NCBI GenBank assembly: GCA_964385645.1
Contig: CAYLPT010000139.1
Location: 1-52,001, forward strand
Reading direction: 5' to 3'
DNA length: 52,001 nt
DNA from: CAYLPT01 sp964385645
Lineage (GTDB): Bacteria; Armatimonadota; Hebobacteria; Hebobacterales; Hebobacteraceae
Shown here in pieces: positions 25,985 through 34,700 of this stretch; within the stretch, counting starts at the first letter, position 1, and every line of letters starts with the position of its first letter. The notes beneath the pieces are model-generated. The model had not been told where the DNA came from, ran no database searches, and worked only from the letters and a program-made list of their open reading frames with translations. The position numbers and the translations under genes are program-made.

Positions 25985-27310
25985 TCAGCCAGGCGCGCGT
26001 GCGTAGACGCGCACTCCGCCGCTGTCATGGATGCGCGTGTGCTCTGGCGGGGCCGTGGGGGGCGGGCCGTCTGCCCAGATCACGTAGTCGTGGCCCCAGA
26101 GCGGAGGCGCGCTGGGCACCTGCTCTGGCGGCGACTCGAACCAGAAGGGCGCGCGGCCGCCAGCCGGCCCCGGGAAGAAGAAGGTCACCCGCACCGGATA
26201 GAGCCGGTAGATGGCCTCGTAGACGCGGGCCGGCGAGCGGCCGATCTCCGGTCTCTCCTCCTCGGGCAGGACCACCGCGACGGTCGCCGCGCGGGGCAGC
26301 CCGCGCGCCGCCAGCGCCTCCAGCGCGTCGTAGTAGGGGCCCTGCCACTGCTGCCGCGCGTCCGGGTGGCCCGCGGCCGCCCGCGCGCCGGTCTGCACGC
26401 CGACCCAGGTGTTGACGAACGCCGCGCGCACCCCGCCCCGCGCGGCGGAGAGGCCCAGCCATGCCAGGGCGAGGGCGACGGCGGCTGCCTGGAGCGCCGC
26501 GGGTGCGGAGGCGCCCCGCTCGGGGAGGCGGCATGCCCGCTGGGGAGGCGCGAGTGGGGCCGGTCTCCTACCGAGCAGGCGCTGGATGAGGGGGGCGTAG
26601 CGCACGACGCAGGCCAGCGCCCAGAGCCCGTCCCTCCAGCCGATCTTCTTGCCCTCCTGGTAGGTCCGACCGGCATAGGAGACACCGACCTCGTAGATGC
26701 GGACGCCGGGGATGGCGGCGACCTTCGCCACCATCTCAGGCTCGATCCCGAAGCGGTTCTCGCGGAGCTGGAGGCGATCTACGACCTCGCGTCGGAGAAC
26801 CTTATAGCAGGCCTCGATGTCAGTGAGGTTGAGGTTGGTGGTGATATTGGACAGCAGGGTGAGGAGGCGGTTGCCGAGCATGTGCCAGAAGAGGAGCACC
26901 CGGTGGGGGCCTGCCCCTATGAAGCGCGAGCCGAAGACCGCGTCTGCGTGTCCCTCAATGATGGGCCGGAGCAGCTCCGGGTAATCGCGCGGGTCGTACT
27001 CCAGATCGGCGTCCTGCACCACCACGAGGTCCCCGGTCGCCGCCTGCAGGCCGCTGCGCACGGCCGCCCCCTTCCCGCGGTTGCGGGGGTGGGAGATCAC
27101 CTGGTCCACCTGGCCGGCCAGGGAGGCGCAGACCTCCGCGGTGCCGTCGGTGGAGCCGTCGTCCACCACGATGATCTCCCGCGCGAGCCCGCCCAGGTCC
27201 ACCGCGCGCACGCGGGCGACGACCTCGGCCAGCGTCTCGCGCTCGTTGTACACCGGGATGATGATGGAGAGCTTCGCGGCGGCCTGGCTGGGGCTGGGTC
27301 GGTCGCTCAC
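25985..27310 (-). CDS. Dolichyl-phosphate-mannose-synthase-like GT2 fused to a membrane-anchored C-terminal domain
   Basis: 441 residues from GTG 27308-27310. Residues about 12-240 are a GT-A fold: SIIIPVYNERETLAEVV, IIVVDDGSTDGTAE, NRGKGAAVRSGLQAATGD, the DxD metal site VVQDADLEYDP, FGSRFIG, and NLTDIEACYKVLRREVV with ENRFGIEPEM. This is the DPM1/polyprenol-phosphate hexosyltransferase branch, which makes polyprenyl-P-sugar from a nucleotide sugar. A hydrophobic stretch near 270-290 is followed by about 150 residues of unrecognised alpha/beta sequence (GPYYDALEALAARGLP, DYVIWADGPP). Plain DPM1 proteins lack this tail. The gene follows tRNA-Leu and precedes the GT-C gene, its likely partner. 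Confidence 0.87.
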   Translation of the reverse strand: MSDRPSPSQAAAKLSIIIPVYNERETLAEVVARVRAVDLGGLAREIIVVDDGSTDGTAEVCASLAGQVDQVISHPRNRGKGAAVRSGLQAATGDLVVVQDADLEYDPRDYPELLRPIIEGHADAVFGSRFIGAGPHRVLLFWHMLGNRLLTLLSNITTNLNLTDIEACYKVLRREVVDRLQLRENRFGIEPEMVAKVAAIPGVRIYEVGVSYAGRTYQEGKKIGWRDGLWALACVVRYAPLIQRLLGRRPAPLAPPQRACRLPERGASAPAALQAAAVALALAWLGLSAARGGVRAAFVNTWVGVQTGARAAAGHPDARQQWQGPYYDALEALAARGLPRAATVAVVLPEEERPEIGRSPARVYEAIYRLYPVRVTFFFPGPAGGRAPFWFESPPEQVPSAPPLWGHDYVIWADGPPPTAPPEHTRIHDSGGVRVYARAPG

Positions 27311-27414
27311 TGACGCCTCGCGGTGCCGCCCTTGGCGAGCGCGCTGTCCCCTTGGGCGGCCGCCAGCGGTCCGCGGCAAGCCGGCCGCGCCTGCTGGCTT
27401 CCCCCGGAGGGAGA

Positions 27415-27501
27415 TGGTGCCGAGGCGGGGAGTCGAACCCCGACGGGCCTAAGCCCACTAAGCCCTGAACCTAGCGCGTCTGCCAGTTCCGCCACCTCGG
27501 C
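27415..27501 (-). tRNA. tRNA-Leu (anticodon CAG)
   Basis: 87 bases including an encoded CCA. Acceptor GCCGAGG pairs with CCTCGGC, discriminator A. Anticodon stem CTAGG/CTTAG carries loop TTCAGGG, giving anticodon CAG (27465-27467) for CUG codons. A long variable arm (GGGC-TTAG-GCCC) marks a class II tRNA. T-arm CGGGG-TTCGACT-CCCCG. All stems pair, with one G-T in the anticodon stem. Confidence 0.97.
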
Positions 27502-27510
27502 GCTGATGCT

Positions 27511-27539
27511 ATTGTATGGCAAGCCCCCCGCCTCGTCAA
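27511..27539 (-). promoter_or_regulatory. Promoter of tRNA-Leu
   Basis: TTGACG (27534-27539), 17-base spacer, TACAAT (27511-27516). Predicted transcription start lies about 3 bases before the mature tRNA 5' end at 27501. The glycosylation genes downstream could be read through from it. Confidence 0.7.
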
Positions 27540-27606
27540 GGCGCCCCCGTCACGGGGCGGGCCCGGTTGGCCGCCCGCGAACGCGCTCAGGATGGCCCGC
27601 GGGCCC

Positions 27607-27635
27607 TTGCCCGGCGCGGGCCGGGGGCGTATAAT
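27607..27635 (+). promoter_or_regulatory. Promoter of tatA
   Basis: TTGCCC (27607-27612), 17-base spacer, TATAAT (27630-27635). Leaves a leader of about 49 bases before the tatA ATG. Confidence 0.65.
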
Positions 27636-27690
27636 GCAGGCAGACCTGCGGGCCGGGGCTGGCGCGCCGGCAGGGAAAGGGGAGCTGCCG

Positions 27691-27879
27691 ATGTTCGCAT
27701 GGACACTGGGACCGACTGAGATCGCCGTCATCCTGCTCCTGATCCTGATCCTCTTTGGCGCCAAGCGGCTGCCCGAGCTTGCACGCTCGCTCGGTCAGGG
27801 GGTGAAGGAGTTCCGCAAGGCGGTCAAGGAGATCGGCGAAGACAGCGACGACACCGACTCCCGATCAGGCTCGAACTAG
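27691..27879 (+). CDS. tatA: Twin-arginine translocase subunit TatA/TatE
   Basis: 62 residues from ATG 27691, 7 bases after GGGGAG. One membrane helix (IAVILLLILILFGAKRLPELA) with the conserved FG hinge, then the amphipathic helix (RSLGQGVKEFRKAVKEI) and a short acidic tail, the standard TatA layout. TatA oligomers form the passage for folded proteins carrying a twin-arginine signal. No tatC is in the window. The small cysteine protein follows after 33 bases. Confidence 0.93.
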   Translation: MFAWTLGPTEIAVILLLILILFGAKRLPELARSLGQGVKEFRKAVKEIGEDSDDTDSRSGSN

Positions 27880-27912
27880 CCGCCTCCGCCCGAGCGACCG
27901 AGGCGCCTGCCG

Positions 27913-28098
27913 ATGCCGTGTCCCTACCTCTCCCGAGATAGAACCGAGTGCCTGCTTGCTGAGGAGACCGCGGACGATGACGAGGACCCGGGGGTCCCCG
28001 CCGACGACCTGATCCGCCGGGAATGGTGCCTCGGCGAGCCGAGCGTCTACCGCAACTGTCCCGCCTTCCGCCGGCACCTCGCCGACTTGCTCCGCTGA
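27913..28098 (+). CDS. Small four-cysteine protein of unknown function
   Basis: 61 residues. Cysteines are spaced C3-x9-C13-x25-C39-x9-C49, within CPYLSRDRTECLL, an acidic middle (ETADDDEDPGVPADD) and WCLGEPSVYRNCPAFRR. Two symmetrical C-x9-C pairs ending in a CP-x-F motif suggest one metal or iron-sulfur site, or two disulfides. The regular spacing and position 33 bases after tatA argue that it is a real gene. No family name is offered. It has no signal peptide, so a cytoplasmic metal-binding role is likelier than a disulfide role. Confidence 0.6.
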   Translation: MPCPYLSRDRTECLLAEETADDDEDPGVPADDLIRREWCLGEPSVYRNCPAFRRHLADLLR

Positions 28099-28218
28099 TC
28101 CCTCCCGGTGGGGCGGATGCCCTGTCTGCCCTTCCGCCCGCAGGGCGGACCGAGGCCGACGACCGACCACTTATCTGCCTCTCCATCTCCAGACCGCTGC
28201 CGTTCCGCCTGCCTCCTC

Positions 28219-28248
28219 TTGACACCCCCGTTGGCCCTGTGCTACCGT
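28219..28248 (+). promoter_or_regulatory. Promoter of the cold-shock gene
   Basis: TTGACA (28219-28224) and TACCGT (28243-28248), 18-base spacer, with a TG one base before the -10 (extended -10). It leaves a leader of about 75 bases. The stretch 28099-28330 holds no gene otherwise. Confidence 0.5.
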
Positions 28249-28330
28249 CCGCCAGGCTGCTTCCAGCAGGAGGTTCGCGCCGAGCTGGGCCATGCGCCAG
28301 GCCGGCCGGCGCGAAACGAGGAGGTGCCCT

Positions 28331-28531
28331 ATGGCGAGGGGAAGGGTCAAGTGGTTTGACCCCAAGAAGGGGTACGGTTTCATCGAGGTGGACGGGAGCC
28401 GGGACGTGTTTGTGCACCACTCGGCGATCACCATGCCCGGCTTCAGGACCCTCGAACAGGGGCAGCAGGTGCAGTTCGATCTGCTCGAGGGCGACAAGGG
28501 ACCGCACGCGACGAACGTGGTGCCCGTGTAG
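28331..28531 (+). CDS. Cold-shock domain protein (CspA family)
   Basis: 66 residues from ATG 28331, 6 bases after GAGGAGG. The OB fold carries RNP1 (KGYGFIEV) and RNP2 (VFVHHSAI), with GRVKWFDPKKGYGFI at the start. Binds single-stranded RNA or DNA as a chaperone. A leader of about 75 bases fits the cold-inducible type, though no specific element was recognised. Followed by a strong hairpin. Confidence 0.95.
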   Translation: MARGRVKWFDPKKGYGFIEVDGSRDVFVHHSAITMPGFRTLEQGQQVQFDLLEGDKGPHATNVVPV

Positions 28532-28554
28532 GCCGTTCTCGGCGCAGGCCGTCC

Positions 28555-29586
28555 TCACGCCCCGGCGCGGGGTTCGCCGGGGCGCGCGCTTTGCCCGGCC
28601 ACGGCGGCCGGCCGACCGGTCCGCCGGGCGCGATCGGCCGCCTCCGCGACGGCGACGGCGGCCCGGCCCTCAGCAGCGGTCAGGACGGGCTGTGCGTCCC
28701 TGAGCACCCATTCGGTGAAGCTGGTCAGCTCCAGCTCGAGCATGTCGGGGCCTGGGATGGCGGCGGCCTCCACGGTGGTGAGGTGGGCCTCGTCCGCGCC
28801 GTAGCAGAGGCCCTGCCAGGGATCGTCCCAGGAGGCGAAGCCGCGGCGGCAGATGATGTGGAGGCGGCGGTCGCCGAGGGGGGAGATGCTGGCGCAGGAG
28901 ATGACGCCGGTAGCGCCGGAGTCGAACTCCATCAGGATCGCGGCTGCATCGTCGAGGTCGTGGACCTGGTCGCCGTAGCGGCCGCCGGCGCAGTAGACGC
29001 GCTGGGTGGGGCCGAAGACGGCGTGGAACAGGTCAATGAGGTGGATCCCCATGTGGAAGAACAGCCCGCCGATGCAGTGTCGCTGGGTATGCCACGACCC
29101 CCACGGCCGCTCAGTGTAGCCGCTGAAGAGATAAGTCGCCAGGCCGAACACCGGCTCGCCCAGCTCGCCTGAGGCGACGACCTCGCGGAGGCGACGCGCG
29201 GCGCGGGTCAGGCCCAGCGAGTGCCCGACCATGAGCTTGACGCCGGCGCGGTCGCAGGCCTCGATCATACGGTCGCAGTCCGAGACCGAGAGCGCCATGG
29301 GCTTCTCGCAGAACACGTGCTTGCCAGCGCGCGCGGCCGCGATCGTCTGGTCGCAGTGCAGGTGGTTCGGGGTGGCGACGATGACGGCGTCAACATCGGC
29401 CCGGCCCAGCAGGTCATCAAGGGAGGGAGCGGGGCTTGCGCCCAGCTCCTCCTGAGCGAGGCGGAGGTTGGGGGCGTACGGATCGCAGGCGGCGACGACA
29501 TCGGCGTCCGCGACGGCGTCCCGCAGCACGCGCGCGAGCTCGCGCCCCATGCCCCCACAGCCGATGAGGCCGAAGCGAAGGGCCAT
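28555..29586 (-). CDS. Gfo/Idh/MocA-family NAD(P)-dependent oxidoreductase
   Basis: 343 residues from ATG 29584-29586 (AAAGGAG upstream), overlapping the stop of the preceding gene (TGATG). Rossmann start FGLIGCGGMGRELARVL, then ACDPYAPN, DAVIVATPNHLHCDQTIAA, and KHVFCEKPMALSVSDCDRM containing the catalytic-site EKP Lys. The C-terminal alpha/beta domain includes GGLFFHMGIHLIDLF, whose HxxxH supplies the usual catalytic His. The family oxidises or reduces sugars and inositols; the substrate is unknown. It ends 24 bases from the convergent cold-shock gene. Confidence 0.9.
   Translation of the reverse strand: MALRFGLIGCGGMGRELARVLRDAVADADVVAACDPYAPNLRLAQEELGASPAPSLDDLLGRADVDAVIVATPNHLHCDQTIAAARAGKHVFCEKPMALSVSDCDRMIEACDRAGVKLMVGHSLGLTRAARRLREVVASGELGEPVFGLATYLFSGYTERPWGSWHTQRHCIGGLFFHMGIHLIDLFHAVFGPTQRVYCAGGRYGDQVHDLDDAAAILMEFDSGATGVISCASISPLGDRRLHIICRRGFASWDDPWQGLCYGADEAHLTTVEAAAIPGPDMLELELTSFTEWVLRDAQPVLTAAEGRAAVAVAEAADRARRTGRPAAVAGQSARPGEPRAGA
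28558..28584 (+). terminator. Hairpin between csp and the convergent oxidoreductase gene
   Basis: CGCCCCGGCG, 7-base loop, CGCCGGGGCG: a perfect 10-base-pair stem 27 bases after the csp stop. It lies inside the last codons of the opposing oxidoreductase gene. No T-tract. Confidence 0.45.
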
Positions 29587-30380
29587 CAAGGGTCTCCTTT
29601 CGCCATCCTGAGGGGTAGGGGAAGCCGTAGTCTGGCCCAGACGAGGTCAAGCAGGTCCGGGCGTGGCTCTCCGCGCTGCGCCCTGCGCAGGAGTTGGAGG
29701 CGCATCGGATCCACGGCGTCGGCGCCAAGGGCGGCGGCGCCGAGCCGCTCGGGCAGCGAGCGGAAGCAGAACTCGTTGAGCACCACGGTGGGCGCGAGCA
29801 GCCGCTGGTCGAGGTGTGCGACGCGGGCGGCGAGGGCGTCGGCGTCGACGCGGACGGGCCGGCCGGCGAGATCGCGAACGCGGTCGCAGCTGGCGAGGGA
29901 CCGCTCGACGACCGCCGCCGGCGCCTCAATTCCCAACAGGCGCAGCCGGCTCGCCTCCTGCCGCGCGGCGAGCCTAGCCTCCGCCTCCACCCGGTCGCGC
30001 TCCTCGGGGGCGACGAGGCCGAAGAGGCGGCAGGCGAGCGGCCGGCGGGCGTAGATGGCGCACTGACCGTCCTCGAGGAACATACACTGCCGCGCGGGCT
30101 CGATCCAGGAGAAGAACAACTCCTCCACCCCGCGCCTGAGCAGCTCCTCCCGCCGAGGCCTCGGCAGGCCCGTGAGCGCCTCGAGCAGGAACAGGTACTC
30201 GACGAAGAAGATGCCCGGGCTCTCGAAGCAGCAGCGCGCGCAGTTATCACACCGAGTCTCGGGGAACTCCCCGTAGACCTCCGTGAGCCGCGCGAAGAGC
30301 CCCTGGCGGCGGGCGGCGGCGAGGGCGCGCGGGAGCGCAACGTGGTCGGAGGTCCGGGATGGGGGGCGGCGGGCGCTCAC
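29586..30380 (-). CDS. YkgJ-family CxxCxxCC cluster protein
   Basis: 264 residues from GTG 30378-30380, overlapping the deaminase stop by GTGA. The family core is CDNCARCCF, followed some 60 residues later by CAIYARRPLACRLFG, the zinc or iron-sulfur binding pattern of the YkgJ/UPF0153 group. That group is widespread and of unknown biochemical role. A C-terminal region of about 110 residues (APTVVLNEFCFRSLPERLG) is an extension beyond the core. Overlaps with both neighbours mean strict co-translation with the deaminase and oxidoreductase. Confidence 0.82.
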   Translation of the reverse strand: MSARRPPSRTSDHVALPRALAAARRQGLFARLTEVYGEFPETRCDNCARCCFESPGIFFVEYLFLLEALTGLPRPRREELLRRGVEELFFSWIEPARQCMFLEDGQCAIYARRPLACRLFGLVAPEERDRVEAEARLAARQEASRLRLLGIEAPAAVVERSLASCDRVRDLAGRPVRVDADALAARVAHLDQRLLAPTVVLNEFCFRSLPERLGAAALGADAVDPMRLQLLRRAQRGEPRPDLLDLVWARLRLPLPLRMAKGDP

Positions 30381-31678
30381 GAGGTCAGCCGCCCAAGGCG
30401 TCTGCTCACCTCCGCGAAGATCGTCTCCTCGTCGAGCGTGCACAGCTCCCGGTCGAGCATGAGCGGCGCTCCGTTGACGAAGACGGTGCGCACATCGCCG
30501 GCCCGCGCCGCGTACACCAGGTGCGAGATCGGGTCGTGGGCCGGGAAGAGATGGGCCTGACGGAAGTCGAGGAGCACGAGGTCGGCCCTCAGGCCGACCT
30601 TGAGCTGCCCCACCCGGTCGCCGATGCCCAGCGCGGCCGCGCCGCCGCGGGTGGCCATCTCGAGCGCCCGGCGGGCCGGCACCGCGGTGGGGTCGCCCTC
30701 GTGCACCTTGTGGAGCAGCGCGGCGAGCCGGGCCTCCTCGAGCATATCCAAGTTGTTGTTGCTGGCGGCCCCGTCAGTGCCCAGCCCGACGATGGCGCCG
30801 GCCGCCAACAGCCGCGGCAAGGGCGCGATCCCGGAGGCGAGCTTCATGTTGCTGCCGGGGTTGTGGGAGATGCCGACCCGCTTCTCCGCGAGGGTGGCGA
30901 TGTCGGCGTCGGTGAGGTGGACGCAGTGGGCCGCAAGGACGGGTGAGAGGTCGAAGATCCCCAGGTCGCGGAGGCGGGCGACGGGCGTCTGGCCGAAGTC
31001 CCGGAGGCTGTCCTGCACCTCCTGGGCCGTCTCGGAGACGTGGATGTGCACCCCGACGCCGGCGGCGCGTGCGCCCTCGATCACCCGCCCGAGAAGGTCT
31101 GACGGGCAGGTGTAGGGCGCGTGTGGCCCAAGCATGGTGACAAGCCGGCCCTCCCCGCGGCCGTTCCACTGGGCGGCGAACTCGATGGCGGCCTCCATGC
31201 GGTCGCGCGCGTCAGGCAGGAAGCCCAGCAGCACCCCGGAGACGTTGGCGCGGATGCCGCTGTCGAGGACGGCCCGGGAGGTGGCCTCGTAGTAGTGGTA
31301 CATGTCGTTGAAGCAGGTGACGCCGCCCCGGATCATCTCCGCGATGCCCAGCAGCGCCCCCCAGTAGACATCGTCCTCCTCGAGGCGCATCTCGAACGGC
31401 CAGATCTTATCCTCCAGCCAGCGCATGAGAGGCAGGTCGTCCGCATAGCCGCGCAGCAGCGTCATCGCGCAGTGCGTATGCGTGTTGACCATGCCCGGCA
31501 TCGCCACCATGCCGGTCGCGTCGAGGACATTGTCGGCCTTTATCTCGCGGCCCCGCTGGCCGGCGGGCCAGAGGCCCGCGATGTCGGCGCCCTCGATGAG
31601 CAGGTCGCCGCGGGGCAGCACCGTCCCCGCGTCGTCAACGGTCACGATCGTCGCGTTCTCAATCAGCCAGCTCGCCAA
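30377..31678 (-). CDS. mtaD: 5-methylthioadenosine/S-adenosylhomocysteine deaminase-type amidohydrolase
   Basis: 433 residues from TTG 31676-31678, preceded by GAGGGAGACGAGGG. Metal-dependent amidohydrolase motifs: PGMVNTHTHCAMTLLRGYADDLPL (HxH), VGVHIHVSETAQEV, AAHCVHL, VGISHNPGSNMKLASG and GLGTDGAASNN (catalytic Asp). MLGPHAPYTC and WPFEMRLEEDDVYWG match MtaD/SAH deaminases, which turn MTA to methylthioinosine or SAH to S-inosylhomocysteine. Related enzymes act on guanine or triazines, so the substrate is probable, not proven. mtnA at 38.4 kb supports a methionine-salvage role. Confidence 0.85.
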   Translation of the reverse strand: MASWLIENATIVTVDDAGTVLPRGDLLIEGADIAGLWPAGQRGREIKADNVLDATGMVAMPGMVNTHTHCAMTLLRGYADDLPLMRWLEDKIWPFEMRLEEDDVYWGALLGIAEMIRGGVTCFNDMYHYYEATSRAVLDSGIRANVSGVLLGFLPDARDRMEAAIEFAAQWNGRGEGRLVTMLGPHAPYTCPSDLLGRVIEGARAAGVGVHIHVSETAQEVQDSLRDFGQTPVARLRDLGIFDLSPVLAAHCVHLTDADIATLAEKRVGISHNPGSNMKLASGIAPLPRLLAAGAIVGLGTDGAASNNNLDMLEEARLAALLHKVHEGDPTAVPARRALEMATRGGAAALGIGDRVGQLKVGLRADLVLLDFRQAHLFPAHDPISHLVYAARAGDVRTVFVNGAPLMLDRELCTLDEETIFAEVSRRLGRLTS

Positions 31679-31717
31679 GCCCTCGTCTCCCTCTGTCTGC
31701 GATGTTCCGCCCCGGCC

Positions 31718-34700
31718 CTAGGGCGCCTCAACCGTGATGGCCACCACCTTGACCCAGGGCGCGTGGGGAAGCTCGAGCTCCACCGCGGTGCCCTCAGGCG
31801 CCTGGATCGGAATCAAGTGCAGATAGGCCGGCGTGGCCGCGTCGTCGGCGTGGAGGCTCCTCACGGCGGGCGCGTGGGCGCCCACAACATACCGGCCCGT
31901 GCGCTCCGTCCAGGAGGGGACGATGAGTGTGACGGGCTGCACGCCGCCGTCGGCCAGCCTGAGCCGCGCCTCGATCTGCTGCGCGCCGGCGGTGCTCGCG
32001 GCCAGCACCCAGAGGGCCCGCGCGCCGGATTCGCCCAGCGGGATCGTCTGCCCCGCACAGGCCACCACGCCCCCAAGGCCCGACTCGGCGCCTGGGAACC
32101 GCAGCGGGATCGGCGCCGCTGTGCTCTGCGAGTAGTAGCCGGCCGGGTAGAGGTTGGCCGGGGCGCCCGAGAGATCGGGCGGAAGCCACTCCGCGGGGAA
32201 GCTGCGGCCCCGGCCGTCGAAGTCGCCCCGAGCCCGCTGCGCGTCAGTCGTCACCGCGATGACGTTGGTCAGCTCTGACAGGTCGAGCGGCCGGTATCTG
32301 CCGCCCTGCACCAGCACCGGCATCACCAGCATGTCCCCTCGGCGGTGAGCCCGCTGCTGGGCCCAGCCCTCGCCCTCGCAGACGAGCTCCCACCTCAGCC
32401 AGTAAACGCCGGCCACGGGCGGGGCCTGCACCTCCACGCCCGCCGCCACCCGTTCCCCGGGGGCGGCCGAGGTGGGCAGGCGCGCCGTGCGCTCCCCCGG
32501 GGCCCAGCCCGGGGGCGCCTCCGGCCCATCCCAGCGGTGCCACGTGTAGGCGAGGTGGAACCGGTCGCTTGCCTCCCATCGGCGCCGCCCTGCGTTCGCG
32601 AGGATTACCGTGGCCCTCGCCGTCGCGCCCGCCTCCATCTCCACAGGGACGGAGGCGGACTCGAAGCGCACACCCCAGTCCCTCGCCACCACCTGGATCG
32701 GCTCCGCCCGTAGCAAGGCCCCTTGGCGGGAGAACCATCCCTCCTTCCCTTCCAGCAGGTCCCACCTCACCTGGTAGCGCCACAGCTCCTGCGGATCGCA
32801 GGGGGGGAGGGGCGCCCCTTGCTCGTCAACGGCCGCGACACGCACGCGGACCGTGACCGCTTGCCCCGGCGCGACGTCGTGCGGCAGGTCGGCCCTCCCG
32901 GCGGCCCAGGCGACCAGCTCCTGGGCCTCGCCGCGGGCGGCCGTCAGCTCACCGCGGTCTCGCACCCAGTGGTAGCCGAGAGACAACTGGCCGGCCCTCC
33001 AGGTCTGGGTCCCATCGTTGCGCAGGCGCACGGCGACATCTTCCGCGGCGCCGCTCTCGAGGGCCGACGGCAGAGTGGTGCTCAGGACCGTGGCGGCCCT
33101 CGCGGGCGGGTCGCCGACGGTGATCGGCACCTTCAGCTCGGCCACGGTGGTGGTGAACCAGGGAGACCGCAGGTACTGAAGCCGGCTGCGCACCACAGTG
33201 AGCGACCAGACGTAGCGCCCCGGAGGCAAGGGCACGCCCTGATCGTCTACGGCGGAGATCGTCGCGCGCACACGGCGGGCCTGCCCGGCGAGCACCTCCA
33301 GGGCCTGAGCGGCGCTCCGGCGCTGGACCTCTTGCCCATCCGCAAGCCGCACGATGCGATGGTCGGCGGTGACCCGACGTCCCGTGCGCAGGTCATCGGT
33401 CCCCGCGTTCTCGACCAGCAGCTCCAGCTCGCAGTCAGCGCCCGGGCGCAGCAGGGGCGGCGCCTGCCGGGCCCGCACCCGGACCACGGAGCCCTGGCCG
33501 CCGGCGAGGCGGGTGCGGAAGTAGCGGGTGCGGTCCACGTACTCCAGGCCGTGCTGGCGGCTGGGCGCGATCTCGGTGGCGTGGCCGAAGTCGTTCCAGC
33601 TCTCGACCACCACCAGCTCCGGCCGAACCGCGAGCACCCGCTGCCAGTCGGTGCGGTAGGCTCGCCCGTCCCGGCGGGGCCTGGTCTCAGCGACGACGCC
33701 CGGGGGAGGGTAATATCCAGGCGAGAGGCCGACCGCCGAGGGCCCCCCCGCCCCCGCGAAGCTCAGGCCGGCGCGCCCGGGCAGTCTCACATAGGCGTAG
33801 AAGTCCTCGACCCCGCCGGCTCTCCAGGCGGGGCTGCCCAGCCACACCAGCCGCGCGCCGTCGAAGTCGGCGGCGAAGCGCTCCGCGCAGTAGGAGGTGA
33901 AGGCGCCATCCCAGCCGGCCAGGCCCTCCGGCTCGCCCAGCAGCACCGGAGGGCCTCCCGCGGCGCCCTCGTCCGGCCGCGCGCCTAGCTCGGCCCAGAA
34001 CTCCTGGGGCACGTGCTCGTAGAACTCGCGGACCATCCCATAGAGCAGCCGCCTGCCCTCCTCGGTGCGCAGGTCCACGCCCTGGAGCGCCCCGGTGTCG
34101 AGCATCATGCCGACGAGCGGGAAGCTGCGTCCATCGGCGCGCATCCACCTGAGCGCCTCGCCCAGCCGCAGCAGTCCAGTCCGGGCCCACGTGCGCCTGG
34201 ACTCCTCGTCCCCGCGGTAGCGGGCAAGCAGCACCTCGATGCCGGCCCGGTGGGCCTCCCCGAGCTGCTCGAGGTGCCAGTCCACGCGGTTCCAGTGGTA
34301 CCAGGGGCCAGCGCCCTGGCGGGGTTGATCGGGGGTCGTCGGGCCCTCGGGGCCCCAGAGCGGCGAGCCTCCGAGCGGGCCGGGCTCCGCACACCAGTCG
34401 TAGCGGTACACCGCCAGGAGCCGGCCGGCGTCATCCGCGGGCAAGGCCGCCTCGGGTGAGCGCTCCAGGGTGGCCTCCGGCCGCTCCAACTGCAAGATGC
34501 CTGCCGCGAGCCACTCGGCGGCGTCTAGCCTTCCGTCCACGAAGGGCGCCTGAGGCGCCAGGGGGGCGATGGCCAGCGCCCCCTGTGCGGGGCCCGGCAC
34601 ACCGCCAGGGGAGATCAGGAGCCGGCCCCAGCGCGTGAGATCGCCGACCTCTCCCGGCTCCCGCACTCCGGGCGCCCAACTGGTGATGCCCTCTGCCTCG

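Noticed and set aside
27415..27501. tRNA-Leu as an integration site for a mobile element
   Set aside because: No integrase, no repeated tRNA 3' end, and neighbouring genes match the rest in base composition.
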